Below are positions 1 through 8,534 of a stretch of 64,000 bases of DNA, piece by piece; positions within the stretch are counted from its first letter, which is position 1, and the number at the start of each line of letters is the position of its first letter. This stretch comes from Xenophilus aerolatus (GTDB taxonomy: Bacteria > Pseudomonadota > Gammaproteobacteria > Burkholderiales > Burkholderiaceae_C). The DNA lies in contig JASCNX010000004.1 of NCBI GenBank assembly GCA_029968055.1, forward strand, positions 1 to 64,000. Direction: 5' to 3'. The translations under genes and the position numbers were made by a program. The notes under the pieces were generated by a model. That model was not told the DNA's origin and ran no database searches. It was given only the letters and a program-made list of their open reading frames with translations.

Positions 1-20
1 TGCCGCCCGGCGGCGGCCTA

Positions 21-108
21 ACTTTCTTTTGCTTCGCCAAAAGAAAGTCAGCAAAGAAAAGGCGACCCCACTGTCTGCGTCCCTCCGCTTCGCTGCGGGC
101 AACCTGCG
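21..108 (+). repeat. Outer inverted repeat, left copy
   Basis: The copy starts with a perfect hairpin, ACTTTCTTTT, loop GCTTCGCC, AAAAGAAAGT (21-48), followed by a conserved GCAAAGAAAAGGCGACCC stretch. The reverse complement of 596-683 matches it without gaps, with about 7 differences in 88 positions by eye. I recognise the hairpin as a dispersed intergenic element of Comamonadaceae genomes. That genus-level statement is from memory and not tested here. Confidence 0.85.
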
Positions 109-205
109 GTGCTCGCGGCTGGCGGGGTCCGCGCAAACTCGCTTCGCTCAAACATGCGCGGCCCTTTTTCCGCCAGCCGCTGCGCTCCTCGGCGCATACA
201 GAGGG

Positions 206-247
206 GACCCGGGGGCCCGGGTCAACAAGGCTGCTGCGCAGCCTTGT
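206..247 (+). terminator. Two adjacent strong hairpins, possible terminator
   Basis: The first is GACCCGGG-GG-CCCGGGTC (206-223). The second is ACAAGGCTGC-TGC-GCAGCCTTGT (225-247). A run of five T follows about ten bases after the second stem. A gene ending left of the window could use this as a terminator, but the T run is too far away for a textbook one. Confidence 0.35.
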
Positions 248-262
248 CCTTCTGGTGTTTTT

Positions 263-297
263 CTCCCTCTCCCTCTGGGAGAGGGTTGGGGTGAGGG
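263..297 (+). repeat. Inner inverted repeat, left copy
   Basis: This CT/GA-rich element contains its own hairpin, CCCTCTCCC to GGGAGAGGG, followed by TTGGGGTGAGGG. The reverse complement of 339-373 matches it at 32 of 35 positions. Similar elements are widely dispersed in proteobacterial genomes (recollection). Confidence 0.8.
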
Positions 298-338
298 GAT
301 GCGGCCTGGGCACGACAAGGCTCATCCACCGCCCGGAG

Positions 339-373
339 CCCTCACCCCTGCCCTCTCCCGGAGGGAGAGGGAG
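339..373 (-). repeat. Inner inverted repeat, right copy
   Basis: Inverted partner of 263-297, three mismatches in 35 positions. The two copies are separated by 41 bases, so a transcript through both could form a long stem that competes with the small hairpin inside each copy. Confidence 0.8.
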
Positions 374-595
374 TAACAGCCAGCCGCGCAGCGGCTCACT
401 CATTGGCAGGCCGAGCGCAGCAATGGCCCGTGTGCTCTTACCCTTCTGGATGCGCCTGTGACGCGGCGCTGGCGGGGTGGCAGCTGTGCCGCGTGCGGCA
501 ACAGCTGCTTCGTCATCTGACTCGCTGCAGCTGTTTGAGCGAAGTGAACGCAGTGAACGCAGCGAGTTCTGCAGCGCACCCCGACAGCGTCGCGG

Positions 596-683
596 CGCAG
601 GTCGCCCGCAGCGAAGCGGAGGGTCGCAGCCAGCAGGGTCGCCTTTTCTTTGCCTACTTTCTTTTGGCGAAGCAAAAGAAAGT
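596..683 (-). repeat. Outer inverted repeat, right copy
   Basis: This is the inverted partner of 21-108. Its hairpin is at 656-683 with the same ten-base arms and the loop read as GGCGAAGC. Similarity continues more weakly inwards, to about position 553. It ends 64 bases before the stop codon of the mdtB-like gene, so in the minus direction it lies just downstream of that gene and could fold in its 3' UTR. Confidence 0.85.
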
Positions 684-747
684 AGGTCGCCCGCCGGGGC
701 GACATCCCGGCCCCTGCATCTCAAACCTGAGCAAGGCCAATCAAAGC

Positions 748-3700
748 TCACACGGAAGCCCTCTCGGCATCGTCCGAGGCTTCACCAGAACGCCTCGAAA
801 ACCTCCGCCCCATCCGATCAAACGCCAGATAGATCACCGGCGTCGTGAACAACGTCAACACCTGCGACACCACCAGCCCGCCAAAGATGGCCAGCCCCAG
901 CGGCCGCCGCAGCTCGGCCCCCTCGCCCCACCCCAGCATCAGCGGCACCGCGGCGAACAAGGCCGCCAGCGTGGTCATCAGGATCGGCCGGAAGCGCAGC
1001 AGCGCCGCTTGGTGAATCGCCTCCTGCGGCGACTTGCCCTCGTTGCGCTCCGCGTCGATGGCGAAGTCGATCATCATGATCGCGTTCTTCTTCACGATGC
1101 CGATCAGCAGGATGATCCCGATGATGCCGATCACCCCGAGGTCGTTGCCGGTGAGCATCAGCGCCAGCAGCGCGCCCACCCCGGCCGAGGGCAGCGTCGA
1201 CAGGATCGTGAGCGGATGCACGTAACTCTCGTACAGCACCCCCAGCACGATGTACACGCACACCACGGCCGCGAGGATCAGCCACAGCTGGCTGGTCAGC
1301 GACTTCTCGTAGGCCCCGGCCGCGCCCAGGAGGCGCATGGTGATCGATGACGGCATGCCGATCTCCTGGGCCGCCGCGCGGATGGCCGACACCGACTTGC
1401 CCAGCGCCGCGCCCGGCGCGGTGTCGAAGCCCACCGTGGCCGAGGGGTACTGCGCCACGCGCGTGACCTGCAGCGGCGCCAGCTGCTCGCGCACCGTCGC
1501 GAAGGACGACAAGGGCGTGGTGCTGCCGCCGCCGGTCTTCATCTGCAGCGTGCCCAGGCCCTGGATCGACTCCAGGCCTTCGCGCTGCGCCTCCAGGATC
1601 ACGCGGTACTGGTTGGTCTCGGTGAAGATGGTGGAGACGATGCGCTGGCCGAAGGCGCTGTAGAGCGCGTCGTCGACCGAGCTGGCGGTGACCGACAGCC
1701 GCGATGCAGTGCTGCGGTCGATGTCCACGTACGCGGCCAGGCCCTGCGCACCGGCATCGGTGGTGGCGTTGCGCACCGTAGCCGTGAGCGCATCGCTGCG
1801 CAGCTTGTCGACCAGCTTCTTCGCCCAGTCGTTCACGGCCTGCGTGTCCACGCCCTCGAGCGAGATGCGGAACTCGGTCGGGCCGGTCTCGGCATCGATG
1901 GTCAGGTCCTGCGTGGGCTGCAGGTACAGGGTGACGCCGGCGACCTGCTGGCGCACGCGATCGCGCAGGCGCTGCATGGTCTCCTGCTGGTCGCCGCGGC
2001 CCGGCCGCAGGTTGACCAGCACGCTGCCGGTGTTGAGCGTGGTGTTGTTGGCGGCGTCCACGCCGACCACCGCACTCACGCTCTGCACGTCCTCGTCGCC
2101 CAGGATGGCCGTGGCGGCCGCCTGCTGCAGTTCGGCCATGCGCTGGTACGACACGTCCTGCGCCGCCTCGATGCGGCCCTTGAGCTGGCCGGTGTCCTGC
2201 GTCGGGAACAGCCCCTTGGGAATGGCGATGTACAGCAGCACCGTGAGCGCCATCGTCGCCACCGCCACGATCAGCGTCAGCGGCTGGTGGCGCAGCACCC
2301 AGTGCAGCCCCACGTCGTAGCGCGCGATGACGCGGTCGAAGAAGGCCTGCACCGTGTGCCCGAGCCGGCCGCCCTGCTGCGACTCCGGCTTGAGCCAGCG
2401 CGCCGACATCATCGGCACCAGCGTGAGCGAGACCACCGCGGAGATCAGGATGGTGATGGCCAGCGTGACCGCGAATTCGCGGAACAGCCGCCCGACCACA
2501 TCGCTCATGAACAGCAGCGGGATCAGCACCGCGATCAGCGAGATGGTCAGCGAGATGATGGTGAAGCCGATCTGCGTGGCGCCCTTGACCGCGGCGGCAA
2601 AAGGCTTCTCGCCCTCTTCCAGGTAGCGCGCGATGTTCTCGATCATGACGATCGCGTCGTCGACCACGAAGCCGGTGGCGATCGTGAGCGCCATCAGGCT
2701 CAGGTTGTTGAGCGAATAGCCCAGCAGGTACATCAGCCCGCAGGTGCCGACGAGCGAGATCGGCACCGCGATGCTGGCGATGACGGTGGCCTGCACGCTG
2801 TGCAGGAAGAAGAAGATCACCAGCACCACCAGCACCACGGCCAGGATCAGCTCCAGCTGCACATGCTCGACCGACGCGCGGATGCCCGTGGTGCGGTCCG
2901 ACAGGATTTCCACCCGCACGGCGCCGGGCAGCGAGGCCTCCAGCTCGGGCAGCTGCTTCTTGATGGCGTCGACCGTGGCGATCACGTTGGCGCCCGGCTG
3001 GCGCTGCACGTTGAGGATGACGGCCGGCCGAAGCACGCCATCGCCCCCCTTCGCCTGGCTCTGCGACACCACCTCGCCGCCCTTGAGCGCCGCCCAGGCG
3101 CCCAGCTCGGTGTTCTCGGCACTGTCGACCACCTTCGCGACGTCGCGCATGCGCACCGGGGCGCCGTTCTTCCACGCCACGATGAGGTTCATGTAGTCGG
3201 CCGCCGCCATCAGCTGGTCGTTGCTGTTGATGGTGTACGAGCGCTTGGGCCCGTCGAAGCTGCCCTTGGCGCTGTTGGCGTTGGCCGCGGTGATGGCGCT
3301 GCGCAGGGTGTCGATGCCGATGCCCACCGAGGCCAGTGCGTTGGTGTCGGCCTGGATGCGCACGGCCGGCCGCTGCCCGCCCGAGAGCGTGACCAGCCCG
3401 ACGCCGTTGACCTGGCTCATCTTCTGCGCCAGCCGGGTGTTGACCAGGTTCTGCACCTCGGTCAGCTTCATCGTGTCGGAACTCACCGCCAGCGTGAGGA
3501 TGGGCGAATCGGCCGGGTTGACCTTGGCGTACACCGGTGGCGCCGGCAGGTCGGCCGGCAGGAAGGAGCCGCCGGCGTTGATGGCGGCCTGCACCTGCTG
3601 CTCGGCAACGTCGAGCGTCTGGTTCAGGTCGAACTGCAGGGTGACGATCGACACGCCCGCCGCGCTCACCGAGCTCATGCGGTTGAGCCCCGCCATCTGG

Positions 3701-3915
3701 CCGAACTGGCGCTCCAGGGGGGCGCTCACGGTGCGGCTCATCACCTCCGGGCTGCCGCCGGGGTAGAGCGTCTGCACCTGGATGGTCGGATAGTCGACCT
3801 GCGGCAGCGCCGCCAGCGGCAGGAAGCGCAGGCCCACCAGGCCGGCCAGCACGATGGCCAGCATGAGCAGGCCCGTGGCGACCGGGCGTTCGATGAATGG
3901 CTTGGACGGACTCAT
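748..3915 (-). CDS. mdtB: RND multidrug efflux permease, MdtB type
   Basis: The product is a 1055-residue inner-membrane proton/drug antiporter of the HAE-1 RND family. The N-terminus (PFIERPVATGLLMLAIVLAG) and the stretch PQVDYPTIQV..YPGGSPEVM match MdtB closely. The acidic pair of transmembrane helix 4 (GFVVDDAIV, near residue 415), needed for proton relay in this family, is present, as are both large periplasmic loops. Its start overlaps the stop of a 34-codon ORF (ATGA), and mdtA lies just upstream. In E. coli MdtB works as a heterotrimer with MdtC; no mdtC or outer-membrane factor gene follows here, and repeats begin 64 bases after the stop. Family assignment is firm. Whether it functions alone is unknown. 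Confidence 0.93.
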   Translation of the reverse strand: MSPSKPFIERPVATGLLMLAIVLAGLVGLRFLPLAALPQVDYPTIQVQTLYPGGSPEVMSRTVSAPLERQFGQMAGLNRMSSVSAAGVSIVTLQFDLNQTLDVAEQQVQAAINAGGSFLPADLPAPPVYAKVNPADSPILTLAVSSDTMKLTEVQNLVNTRLAQKMSQVNGVGLVTLSGGQRPAVRIQADTNALASVGIGIDTLRSAITAANANSAKGSFDGPKRSYTINSNDQLMAAADYMNLIVAWKNGAPVRMRDVAKVVDSAENTELGAWAALKGGEVVSQSQAKGGDGVLRPAVILNVQRQPGANVIATVDAIKKQLPELEASLPGAVRVEILSDRTTGIRASVEHVQLELILAVVLVVLVIFFFLHSVQATVIASIAVPISLVGTCGLMYLLGYSLNNLSLMALTIATGFVVDDAIVMIENIARYLEEGEKPFAAAVKGATQIGFTIISLTISLIAVLIPLLFMSDVVGRLFREFAVTLAITILISAVVSLTLVPMMSARWLKPESQQGGRLGHTVQAFFDRVIARYDVGLHWVLRHQPLTLIVAVATMALTVLLYIAIPKGLFPTQDTGQLKGRIEAAQDVSYQRMAELQQAAATAILGDEDVQSVSAVVGVDAANNTTLNTGSVLVNLRPGRGDQQETMQRLRDRVRQQVAGVTLYLQPTQDLTIDAETGPTEFRISLEGVDTQAVNDWAKKLVDKLRSDALTATVRNATTDAGAQGLAAYVDIDRSTASRLSVTASSVDDALYSAFGQRIVSTIFTETNQYRVILEAQREGLESIQGLGTLQMKTGGGSTTPLSSFATVREQLAPLQVTRVAQYPSATVGFDTAPGAALGKSVSAIRAAAQEIGMPSSITMRLLGAAGAYEKSLTSQLWLILAAVVCVYIVLGVLYESYVHPLTILSTLPSAGVGALLALMLTGNDLGVIGIIGIILLIGIVKKNAIMMIDFAIDAERNEGKSPQEAIHQAALLRFRPILMTTLAALFAAVPLMLGWGEGAELRRPLGLAIFGGLVVSQVLTLFTTPVIYLAFDRMGRRFSRRSGEASDDAERASV

Positions 3916-4016
3916 CGTGCGTGCCCGCCCCGGCGATGCGTCGGTTCGAGCCGGATCGGCCCGCAGCGCCCGGCCGTCATGTACAGGCCGCTGTCGATGT
4001 CGTGGCGGAACGGCAT
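3912..4016 (-). CDS. Small ORF linking mdtA and mdtB (34 aa)
   Basis: This short ATG-initiated frame (MPFRHDIDSGLYMTAGRCGP...) begins seven bases after the mdtA stop codon. Its TGA overlaps the mdtB start as ATGA. No family is recognised, and there is no obvious membrane segment. The position suggests a translational-coupling frame that carries ribosomes from mdtA to mdtB across the 108-base gap. It could also be a genuine small protein, or chance. No strong Shine-Dalgarno sequence precedes it. Confidence 0.4.
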   Translation of the reverse strand: MPFRHDIDSGLYMTAGRCGPIRLEPTHRRGGHAR

Positions 4017-4023
4017 GGTGCGA

Positions 4024-5670
4024 TCAGCCGCCCGCACCCTCGCGCCGGCGCTGCTGCATGCGCTGCCAGCGTTCGATGGCGGCGGGGTCGCCCTTGTCGA
4101 GCTGCTCGAGGAACTGCTTGCGCCGCGCGAGCTGCTCCGGGTCGTCCTTCACGGCTTCCAGCATGCGCTGGCGCTGCTCGGGCGTCGGCAGGCCGGCCGC
4201 GGCCGGCGCCACGTGCGCTCCCGAGGGCGCGGTGGTCGCGGCGGTGCCTTCGCCCACCGGCGCCGGGCCCGGTGCGCCCACGACGGGTGCCGAGGCGGCG
4301 CCCTGCGGGGCGGGCGCCGCGCCGGGGCCGCCGGGACCCTGGCCACCCGCACCCTGCTGGCCGCGCCGGCGACCCTGGCCGCTGCCCTGGCCGCCGCCCT
4401 GCCGCGCTCCGGCCGCCGGCCGCTCGCCCTGCAGCTGCACGCGCGAGCCGTCGCTCAGGCGGTCGCCGCCTTCGGTCACGACCAGCTCGCCGGCCCTCAA
4501 GCCCTCGGTGATCGCGGTCACGTCGACGGTCGATTCGCCGCGCTTGACATTGCGCATCGACACCGTGCGGTCCTCGCCGATCACGTAGACGTAGGGGCCG
4601 TTGGGACCGGTGCGCACCGCCGTCACCGGCACCACCAGCGCGCTGATGGTGCGCAGCGTGAGCCGCACGTTGACGAACTGGCTGGGGAAGAGCTTGGACT
4701 CGACGTTGTCGAAGCGGGCCTTGGCTTTGACGGTGCCGGTGGTGGTGTCGACGACGTTGTCCAGCGTCGAGAAGCTGCCGCTGTCGAGCCGGTCGCTGCG
4801 CGTGCGGTCCAGCGCCGCCACGGCGAGCTTGCGGCCGGCCGCCGCCTCGGTCTGGATCTCGGGCACGCGGTCCTGCGGGACGGCGAACTGCACGTCGATC
4901 GGGTTCATCTGCGTGATGACGGCGATGCCGGTGGTCGAGCCGGCCGCCACGGTGTTGCCGGGGTCGACGGCGCGCAGGCCGATGCGGCCCGTGACCGGCG
5001 CGGTGATGCGCGTGAACTCCAGGTTGACCCGGGCCGCCGCCTCGGAGGCCTTGTCGCTGACCACCGTGCCCTCGAGCTGCTTGACCAGCGCGGCCTGCGT
5101 GTCCACGTCCTGGCGCGCGATCGAGTCCTGGCCCAGCAGCGTGCGGTAGCGGCCCAGCGTGACGCGGGCCGCTTCCAGTTGCGCCTCGTCGCGCAGGCGG
5201 GTGCCGCGCGCCTGCTCCAGCGCCTGCTCGTAGGGGCGCGGGTCGATGCGGGCCAGGAGCTGGCCCTTCCTGACCGTCTGCCCTTCCGTGAAGAGCACCT
5301 CGGTCAGAACGCCCCCGACCTGCGGCTTGAGCGTGATCGTGGCCAGCGGCGTGACGGTGCCCAGCGCATCGATCGTGATGGGCAGCTCGGCCTGGGTGAC
5401 GGCCGCATGGCCGACGGTGACGAGCCCGGCCCCCCCGCCGGCGCCACCGCCCGGCCCGCCGCCCCGGGGGCCGCCGGGCCCGCCGGCGAAGCCCCCGCGG
5501 CTGTCGGCCGCCGGCCGCTTGATCAGGTAGTAGCTGCCGCCGACCAGTGCGCCCAGCACCAGCACCGCGACCAGCGCGCCCACCCAGCGGCGGCGACGGG
5601 AGGGGGGCCGCATCGGCGGCGGCGCATTCGGCGCGTGGGGGGGCGGGGTGACGGGATCGGGATGGTCCAT
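4024..5670 (-). CDS. mdtA: RND periplasmic adaptor (membrane fusion protein), MdtA type
   Basis: The adaptor links an RND pump to an outer-membrane channel. The start was set at the ATG that gives MDHPDPV; the frame stays open further upstream but looks non-coding. Order of parts: one membrane anchor (about residues 28-49), a Gly-rich linker, then the lipoyl/barrel-sandwich and hairpin region beginning at VTVGHAAVTQAELPITIDAL and containing ARIDPRPYEQAL and TRITAPVTGRIGLR, then the beta-barrel region. At 548 residues it is about 130-150 longer than MdtA. The excess is a low-complexity Gly/Gln/Pro/Ala tail followed by a charged helical end (RKQFLEQLDKGDPAAIERWQ). It is first in the operon with mdtB. 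Confidence 0.92.
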   Translation of the reverse strand: MDHPDPVTPPPHAPNAPPPMRPPSRRRRWVGALVAVLVLGALVGGSYYLIKRPAADSRGGFAGGPGGPRGGGPGGGAGGGAGLVTVGHAAVTQAELPITIDALGTVTPLATITLKPQVGGVLTEVLFTEGQTVRKGQLLARIDPRPYEQALEQARGTRLRDEAQLEAARVTLGRYRTLLGQDSIARQDVDTQAALVKQLEGTVVSDKASEAAARVNLEFTRITAPVTGRIGLRAVDPGNTVAAGSTTGIAVITQMNPIDVQFAVPQDRVPEIQTEAAAGRKLAVAALDRTRSDRLDSGSFSTLDNVVDTTTGTVKAKARFDNVESKLFPSQFVNVRLTLRTISALVVPVTAVRTGPNGPYVYVIGEDRTVSMRNVKRGESTVDVTAITEGLRAGELVVTEGGDRLSDGSRVQLQGERPAAGARQGGGQGSGQGRRRGQQGAGGQGPGGPGAAPAPQGAASAPVVGAPGPAPVGEGTAATTAPSGAHVAPAAAGLPTPEQRQRMLEAVKDDPEQLARRKQFLEQLDKGDPAAIERWQRMQQRRREGAGG

Positions 5671-5850
5671 GGGACGGCGAGGCGCCTGGCGGCAAGCACA
5701 GAAGTGGTGCGAGTAGAGCCGCGAATCGTAGCGGCATGTAGTAGCAACCGTTAACGGCCGGTAAAGCGGCACGCAGCGGCCGCCGGCGCCACGCACGCAG
5801 CGCAGCCCAGCCCGCTGCCACCGCGCGGCGACGCGAACATCACCCAGGAT

Positions 5851-5878
5851 GAAAAGGCCCCGCTCGCCCGCGGGGCCT
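5851..5878 (-). terminator. Rho-independent terminator after the GST gene
   Basis: On the minus strand, AGGCCCCGC pairs with GCGGGGCCT around a six-base loop, and TTTTC follows directly. It sits 30 bases past the GST stop codon and upstream of mdtA, so it separates the two transcription units. Confidence 0.75.
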
Positions 5879-5907
5879 GCGCGATCGGCGACCGGATCGA
5901 CAGCCGA

Positions 5908-6564
5908 TCAGAACTCGGCGTCGAGTTCGTCGATCTCGTCGGGCTCCTTCATGGCGGCCTGCACCCACTCCTGCATGGCGGGCAGTTCCATCACCCGCTT
6001 GCAGTAGGCGGCGCACACCGAGTCGAGGGCGACGTCGTAGCTCAGGAAGCGGGTGACCACCGGCGCGTACATGGCGTCCGCCATGCAGGGCTGCTTGCCG
6101 AACAGGAAGGGCCCGCCGTAGGTGCCCAGGCACTCGCGCCAGATCGCCACGATGCGGTCGATGTCCGCCTGCGCCCGCGACCACACCTTGAAGCCCTTGA
6201 AGCGGGCCTTGATGTTCATGGGCAGCGCGCCGCGCATCGAGGCGAAACCCGAATGCATCTCGCCGCAGACCGCGCGGCAGTGGGCGCGCGCCTTGCGGTC
6301 GGCGGGCAGCAGCCCGGCCTTGGGCTTGACCTCGTTCACGTATTCGCCGATGGCCAGCGTGTCCCAGACCTCGATGCCCTCGTGCTCCAGCGCCGGCACC
6401 AGCATCGATGACGACAGCAGCAGCATCTCGGCCTTCATGGCCGGGTCGTCGGGCGGGATCACCATTTCGGTGAAATCCAGCCCGGCGAACTTGCACATCA
6501 GCCACCCGCGCAGGGCCCAGGCACCGTAGTTCTTGCTGCTGATGGTGAGAACGGCCTTGGCCAT
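5908..6564 (-). CDS. Glutathione S-transferase family protein
   Basis: A 218-residue cytosolic GST-fold protein. The start is MAKAVLTISSKNYGAWALRG, preceded by a good GGAG Shine-Dalgarno, rather than the far-upstream open frame. The N-terminal thioredoxin-like domain includes the loop SSKNYGAW (about residues 9-16), where the glutathione-activating residue would sit, and VPALEHEGIEVWDTLAIGEYV, the usual cis-Pro and substrate-loop region. The rest is the helical C-terminal domain. It is divergent from phaZ and ends in its own terminator. The substrate cannot be predicted. Confidence 0.85.
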   Translation of the reverse strand: MAKAVLTISSKNYGAWALRGWLMCKFAGLDFTEMVIPPDDPAMKAEMLLLSSSMLVPALEHEGIEVWDTLAIGEYVNEVKPKAGLLPADRKARAHCRAVCGEMHSGFASMRGALPMNIKARFKGFKVWSRAQADIDRIVAIWRECLGTYGGPFLFGKQPCMADAMYAPVVTRFLSYDVALDSVCAAYCKRVMELPAMQEWVQAAMKEPDEIDELDAEF

Positions 6565-6717
6565 GGGGTGCTCCTCGCTCCGGGGTATCGAAAGGGGGCG
6601 CGCAGGTACGCGCCGCGGCGGCAACACGGGAGCGTGCAAAGCCTGTGCCAGAACGGTGCGACCGGCCCGGCCAACCCCGCCCGCACCCTTGGCCCGCAAA
6701 TTGCCTGCCAGGCGCTC

Positions 6718-7944
6718 ATGCTGTATCAGGCGTACCAAACCCAGGCCGACCTGCTTTCGCCATGGCGGCTGATGTCGCAGTTCGCCGGCGCCGCCCTGTG
6801 GGCGCCCGACGACGACCGCAGCGCCCGGCGGCGGACCGCGTCGGCCCTCGAGGTGTTCTCGCGCATGCGCCTCACCCATGCGAGGCCGGCCTACGGCATC
6901 GCCGAGGTGATGGTCGACGGCCAGCCGGTCGCGGTGCACGAGGAGGCGGCGCTGGTCGCCCCCTTCGGCACGCTGCTGCACTTTCGCAAGGCGCTGCCGG
7001 CCAGCGTCCCGCCGCACCCGCCGGTGCTATTGGCGGCGCCGCTGTCGGGGCATTTCGCGACGCTGCTGCGCGAGACGGTGCGCACGCTGCTGCGCGACCA
7101 CGACGTCTACATCACCGACTGGCACAACGCGCGCGACGTGCCGCTGGGCAGCGGCCGCTTCGGGCTGGACGAGTACACCCTGCAGGTGATCGAGTTCCTG
7201 CGCGCCATCGGCCCCGGGGTGCACATGGTGGCCGTGTGCCAGCCCTGCGTGGCGGCCCTGGCCGCCACCGCCCTGATGGCCGAGGACGACGACCCGGCCG
7301 TGCCGCGCAGCCTGACGCTCATGGCCGGTCCGGTCGATTGCCGCATCAACCCCACGCAGGTCAACCGCCTGGCCACCGACCGGCCCATCGGCTGGTTCGA
7401 GCGCAACCTCATCAGCCGCGTGCCCTGGCCGCACGCGGGTTTCATGCGGCGCGTGTACCCGGGCTTCCTGCAACTGACGGCCTTCATGAGCATGAACATG
7501 GAACGGCACAAGGAGCAGTTCCGCAAGCTCTACCAGCACCTCGTCGAAGGCGAGGTGGACCAGGCCGCGACGATCAAGACCTTCTACGACGAGTACCTGG
7601 CGGTGAACGACCTGCCGGCCGAGTTCTACCTGGAGACCGTGGAGCGCGTGTTCCAGACCTACGACCTGCCGCGCGGCGAACTGACCGTGGCCGGCCGCAC
7701 CGTCAACCCCGCGGCCATCCGCCGCACCGCGCTGCTCACCGTGGAAGGCGAACGCGACGACATCTGCTCGGTCGGCCAGACCGTGGCCGCGCAGGACCTG
7801 TGCGGCAGCATCCGCCCCTACCTCAAGGCGCACCACCTGCAGGCGGGCGTGGGGCACTACGGCGTCTTCAGCGGCAGCAAGTGGAACACGCAGATCTACC
7901 CGCGGGTGCGCGAGACGATCCACGCGGCGGCCGAGCTGCACTGA
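6718..7944 (+). CDS. phaZ: Intracellular polyhydroxybutyrate depolymerase
   Basis: The enzyme mobilises native intracellular PHB granules. The start MLYQAYQTQADLL matches the family and gives 408 residues, the usual size of PhaZ1 (about 410-420). The nucleophile region is MVAVCQPCVAAL: C174 corresponds to the catalytic cysteine that replaces serine in intracellular PhaZ enzymes. DYITDW-type and GHYGVFSG (histidine) segments are also present. A strong hairpin terminator follows. It is expressed alone, divergent from the GST gene. The assignment shows that this organism stores polyhydroxyalkanoate. Confidence 0.93.
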   Translation: MLYQAYQTQADLLSPWRLMSQFAGAALWAPDDDRSARRRTASALEVFSRMRLTHARPAYGIAEVMVDGQPVAVHEEAALVAPFGTLLHFRKALPASVPPHPPVLLAAPLSGHFATLLRETVRTLLRDHDVYITDWHNARDVPLGSGRFGLDEYTLQVIEFLRAIGPGVHMVAVCQPCVAALAATALMAEDDDPAVPRSLTLMAGPVDCRINPTQVNRLATDRPIGWFERNLISRVPWPHAGFMRRVYPGFLQLTAFMSMNMERHKEQFRKLYQHLVEGEVDQAATIKTFYDEYLAVNDLPAEFYLETVERVFQTYDLPRGELTVAGRTVNPAAIRRTALLTVEGERDDICSVGQTVAAQDLCGSIRPYLKAHHLQAGVGHYGVFSGSKWNTQIYPRVRETIHAAAELH

Positions 7945-7960
7945 ATCGCACGGCCAACAA

Positions 7961-7994
7961 AAAAGCGCAGCCGGGGGCTGCGCTTTTCTTTTTC
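7961..7994. terminator. Bidirectional terminator between phaZ and the CBS gene
   Basis: AAAAGCGCAGCC pairs perfectly with GGCTGCGCTTTT around a GGG loop (7961-7987). TTCTTTTT follows on the plus strand, and an A run precedes the stem and reads as T in the minus direction. It lies between two convergent genes and can serve both. Confidence 0.9.
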
Positions 7995-8011
7995 GACGAC
8001 TGGCGGCCGGC

Positions 8012-8464
8012 TCAGCGACCGGGCTCCTCCTCGGCCGGCCAGTCGCGGATGTAGGCCTTGAGCATCTTGTTCTCGAAGTTCTGGCTGTCGACCACGGCCT
8101 TGGCCACGTCGTAGAAGCTGATCACGCCCATGAGCATGCGCTTGTCCATGACCGGCATGTAGCGCGCGTGGCGCTCGAGCATCAGGCGGCGGACCTCGTC
8201 GAGGTCGGTGTCCATGGTGCAGGTGACGGGGTGCGTGTCGATCGCCTTGCGCACGACCGCGTTGCCGACGCTGCCGCCGTTGGCCTGGATGGCGAGGATC
8301 ACTTCCCGGAAGGTGAGCATGCCCACCAGGTCACCCTGGTCCATGACGACGAGCGAGCCGATGTCCTTGTCGGCCATCACGGCCACGGCGTCGGCCAGCG
8401 GCTGGTCGGGCGTGATCGTGTACAGGGTGTTGCCTTTCACGCGCAGGATGTCGCTGACTTTCAT
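8012..8464 (-). CDS. CBS-domain pair protein
   Basis: A 150-residue stand-alone Bateman module: CBS 1 is about residues 8-60 (TITPDQPLADAVAVMADKDI, GSLVVMD) and CBS 2 about residues 75-130 (DTDLDEVRRLMLERHARYMP). Such proteins bind adenine nucleotides and act as regulators of partner proteins. No enzymatic domain is attached. It is divergent from metY, which shares its upstream region with a 16-bp palindrome. The partner is unknown. Confidence 0.9.
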   Translation of the reverse strand: MKVSDILRVKGNTLYTITPDQPLADAVAVMADKDIGSLVVMDQGDLVGMLTFREVILAIQANGGSVGNAVVRKAIDTHPVTCTMDTDLDEVRRLMLERHARYMPVMDKRMLMGVISFYDVAKAVVDSQNFENKMLKAYIRDWPAEEEPGR

Positions 8465-8534
8465 CGGGATGCTCCTCTAACTCTCTGGATGGCGCCGCGG
8501 GCCCGTGGAAGCGGGGCGATTTGAATATAGCCCA

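Larger units (their letters stand above)
1..747. other. Gene-free repeat-rich block
   Basis: No credible gene lies here. The stretch is a stack of inverted repeats: an outer 88-bp pair (21-108 and 596-683), an inner 35-bp pair (263-297 and 339-373), two compact hairpins (206-223 and 225-247), and a short tandem duplication of AGTGAACGC near 543-560. Open frames across it, for example 29-376 on the plus strand and 400-705 on the minus strand, only read the repeat arms. The block follows the 3' end of the mdtB-like gene. Confidence 0.8.

Noticed and set aside
29..376. 115-codon plus-strand frame in the repeat block
   Set aside because: Its first third reads the outer repeat and its last third the inner repeat. 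The partner frame at 400-705 on the other strand gives the same RQKKV..KEKAT..LRFAAG string because it reads the inverted copy. These are repeat-derived, not genes.
543..560. Tandem AGTGAACGC copies as a CRISPR or iteron array
   Set aside because: There are only two copies of nine bases without spacers, so it is neither a CRISPR array nor an origin.
818..3175. 785-codon minus-strand frame inside mdtB
   Set aside because: It is a shadow in another frame of the efflux permease, with the Arg/Ala/Gly-rich composition typical of out-of-frame GC-rich DNA and no family match.
2287..5754. 1155-codon plus-strand frame across mdtB and mdtA
   Set aside because: It runs antisense to two clearly recognised genes and encodes a His/Arg/Asp-rich low-complexity string, a known artefact of high GC.
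5671..5796. Upstream extension of mdtA (MRGAGGRCVPLYRPL...)
   Set aside because: The extension has no similarity to adaptor N-termini, and the MDHPDPV start places the membrane anchor at the normal distance.
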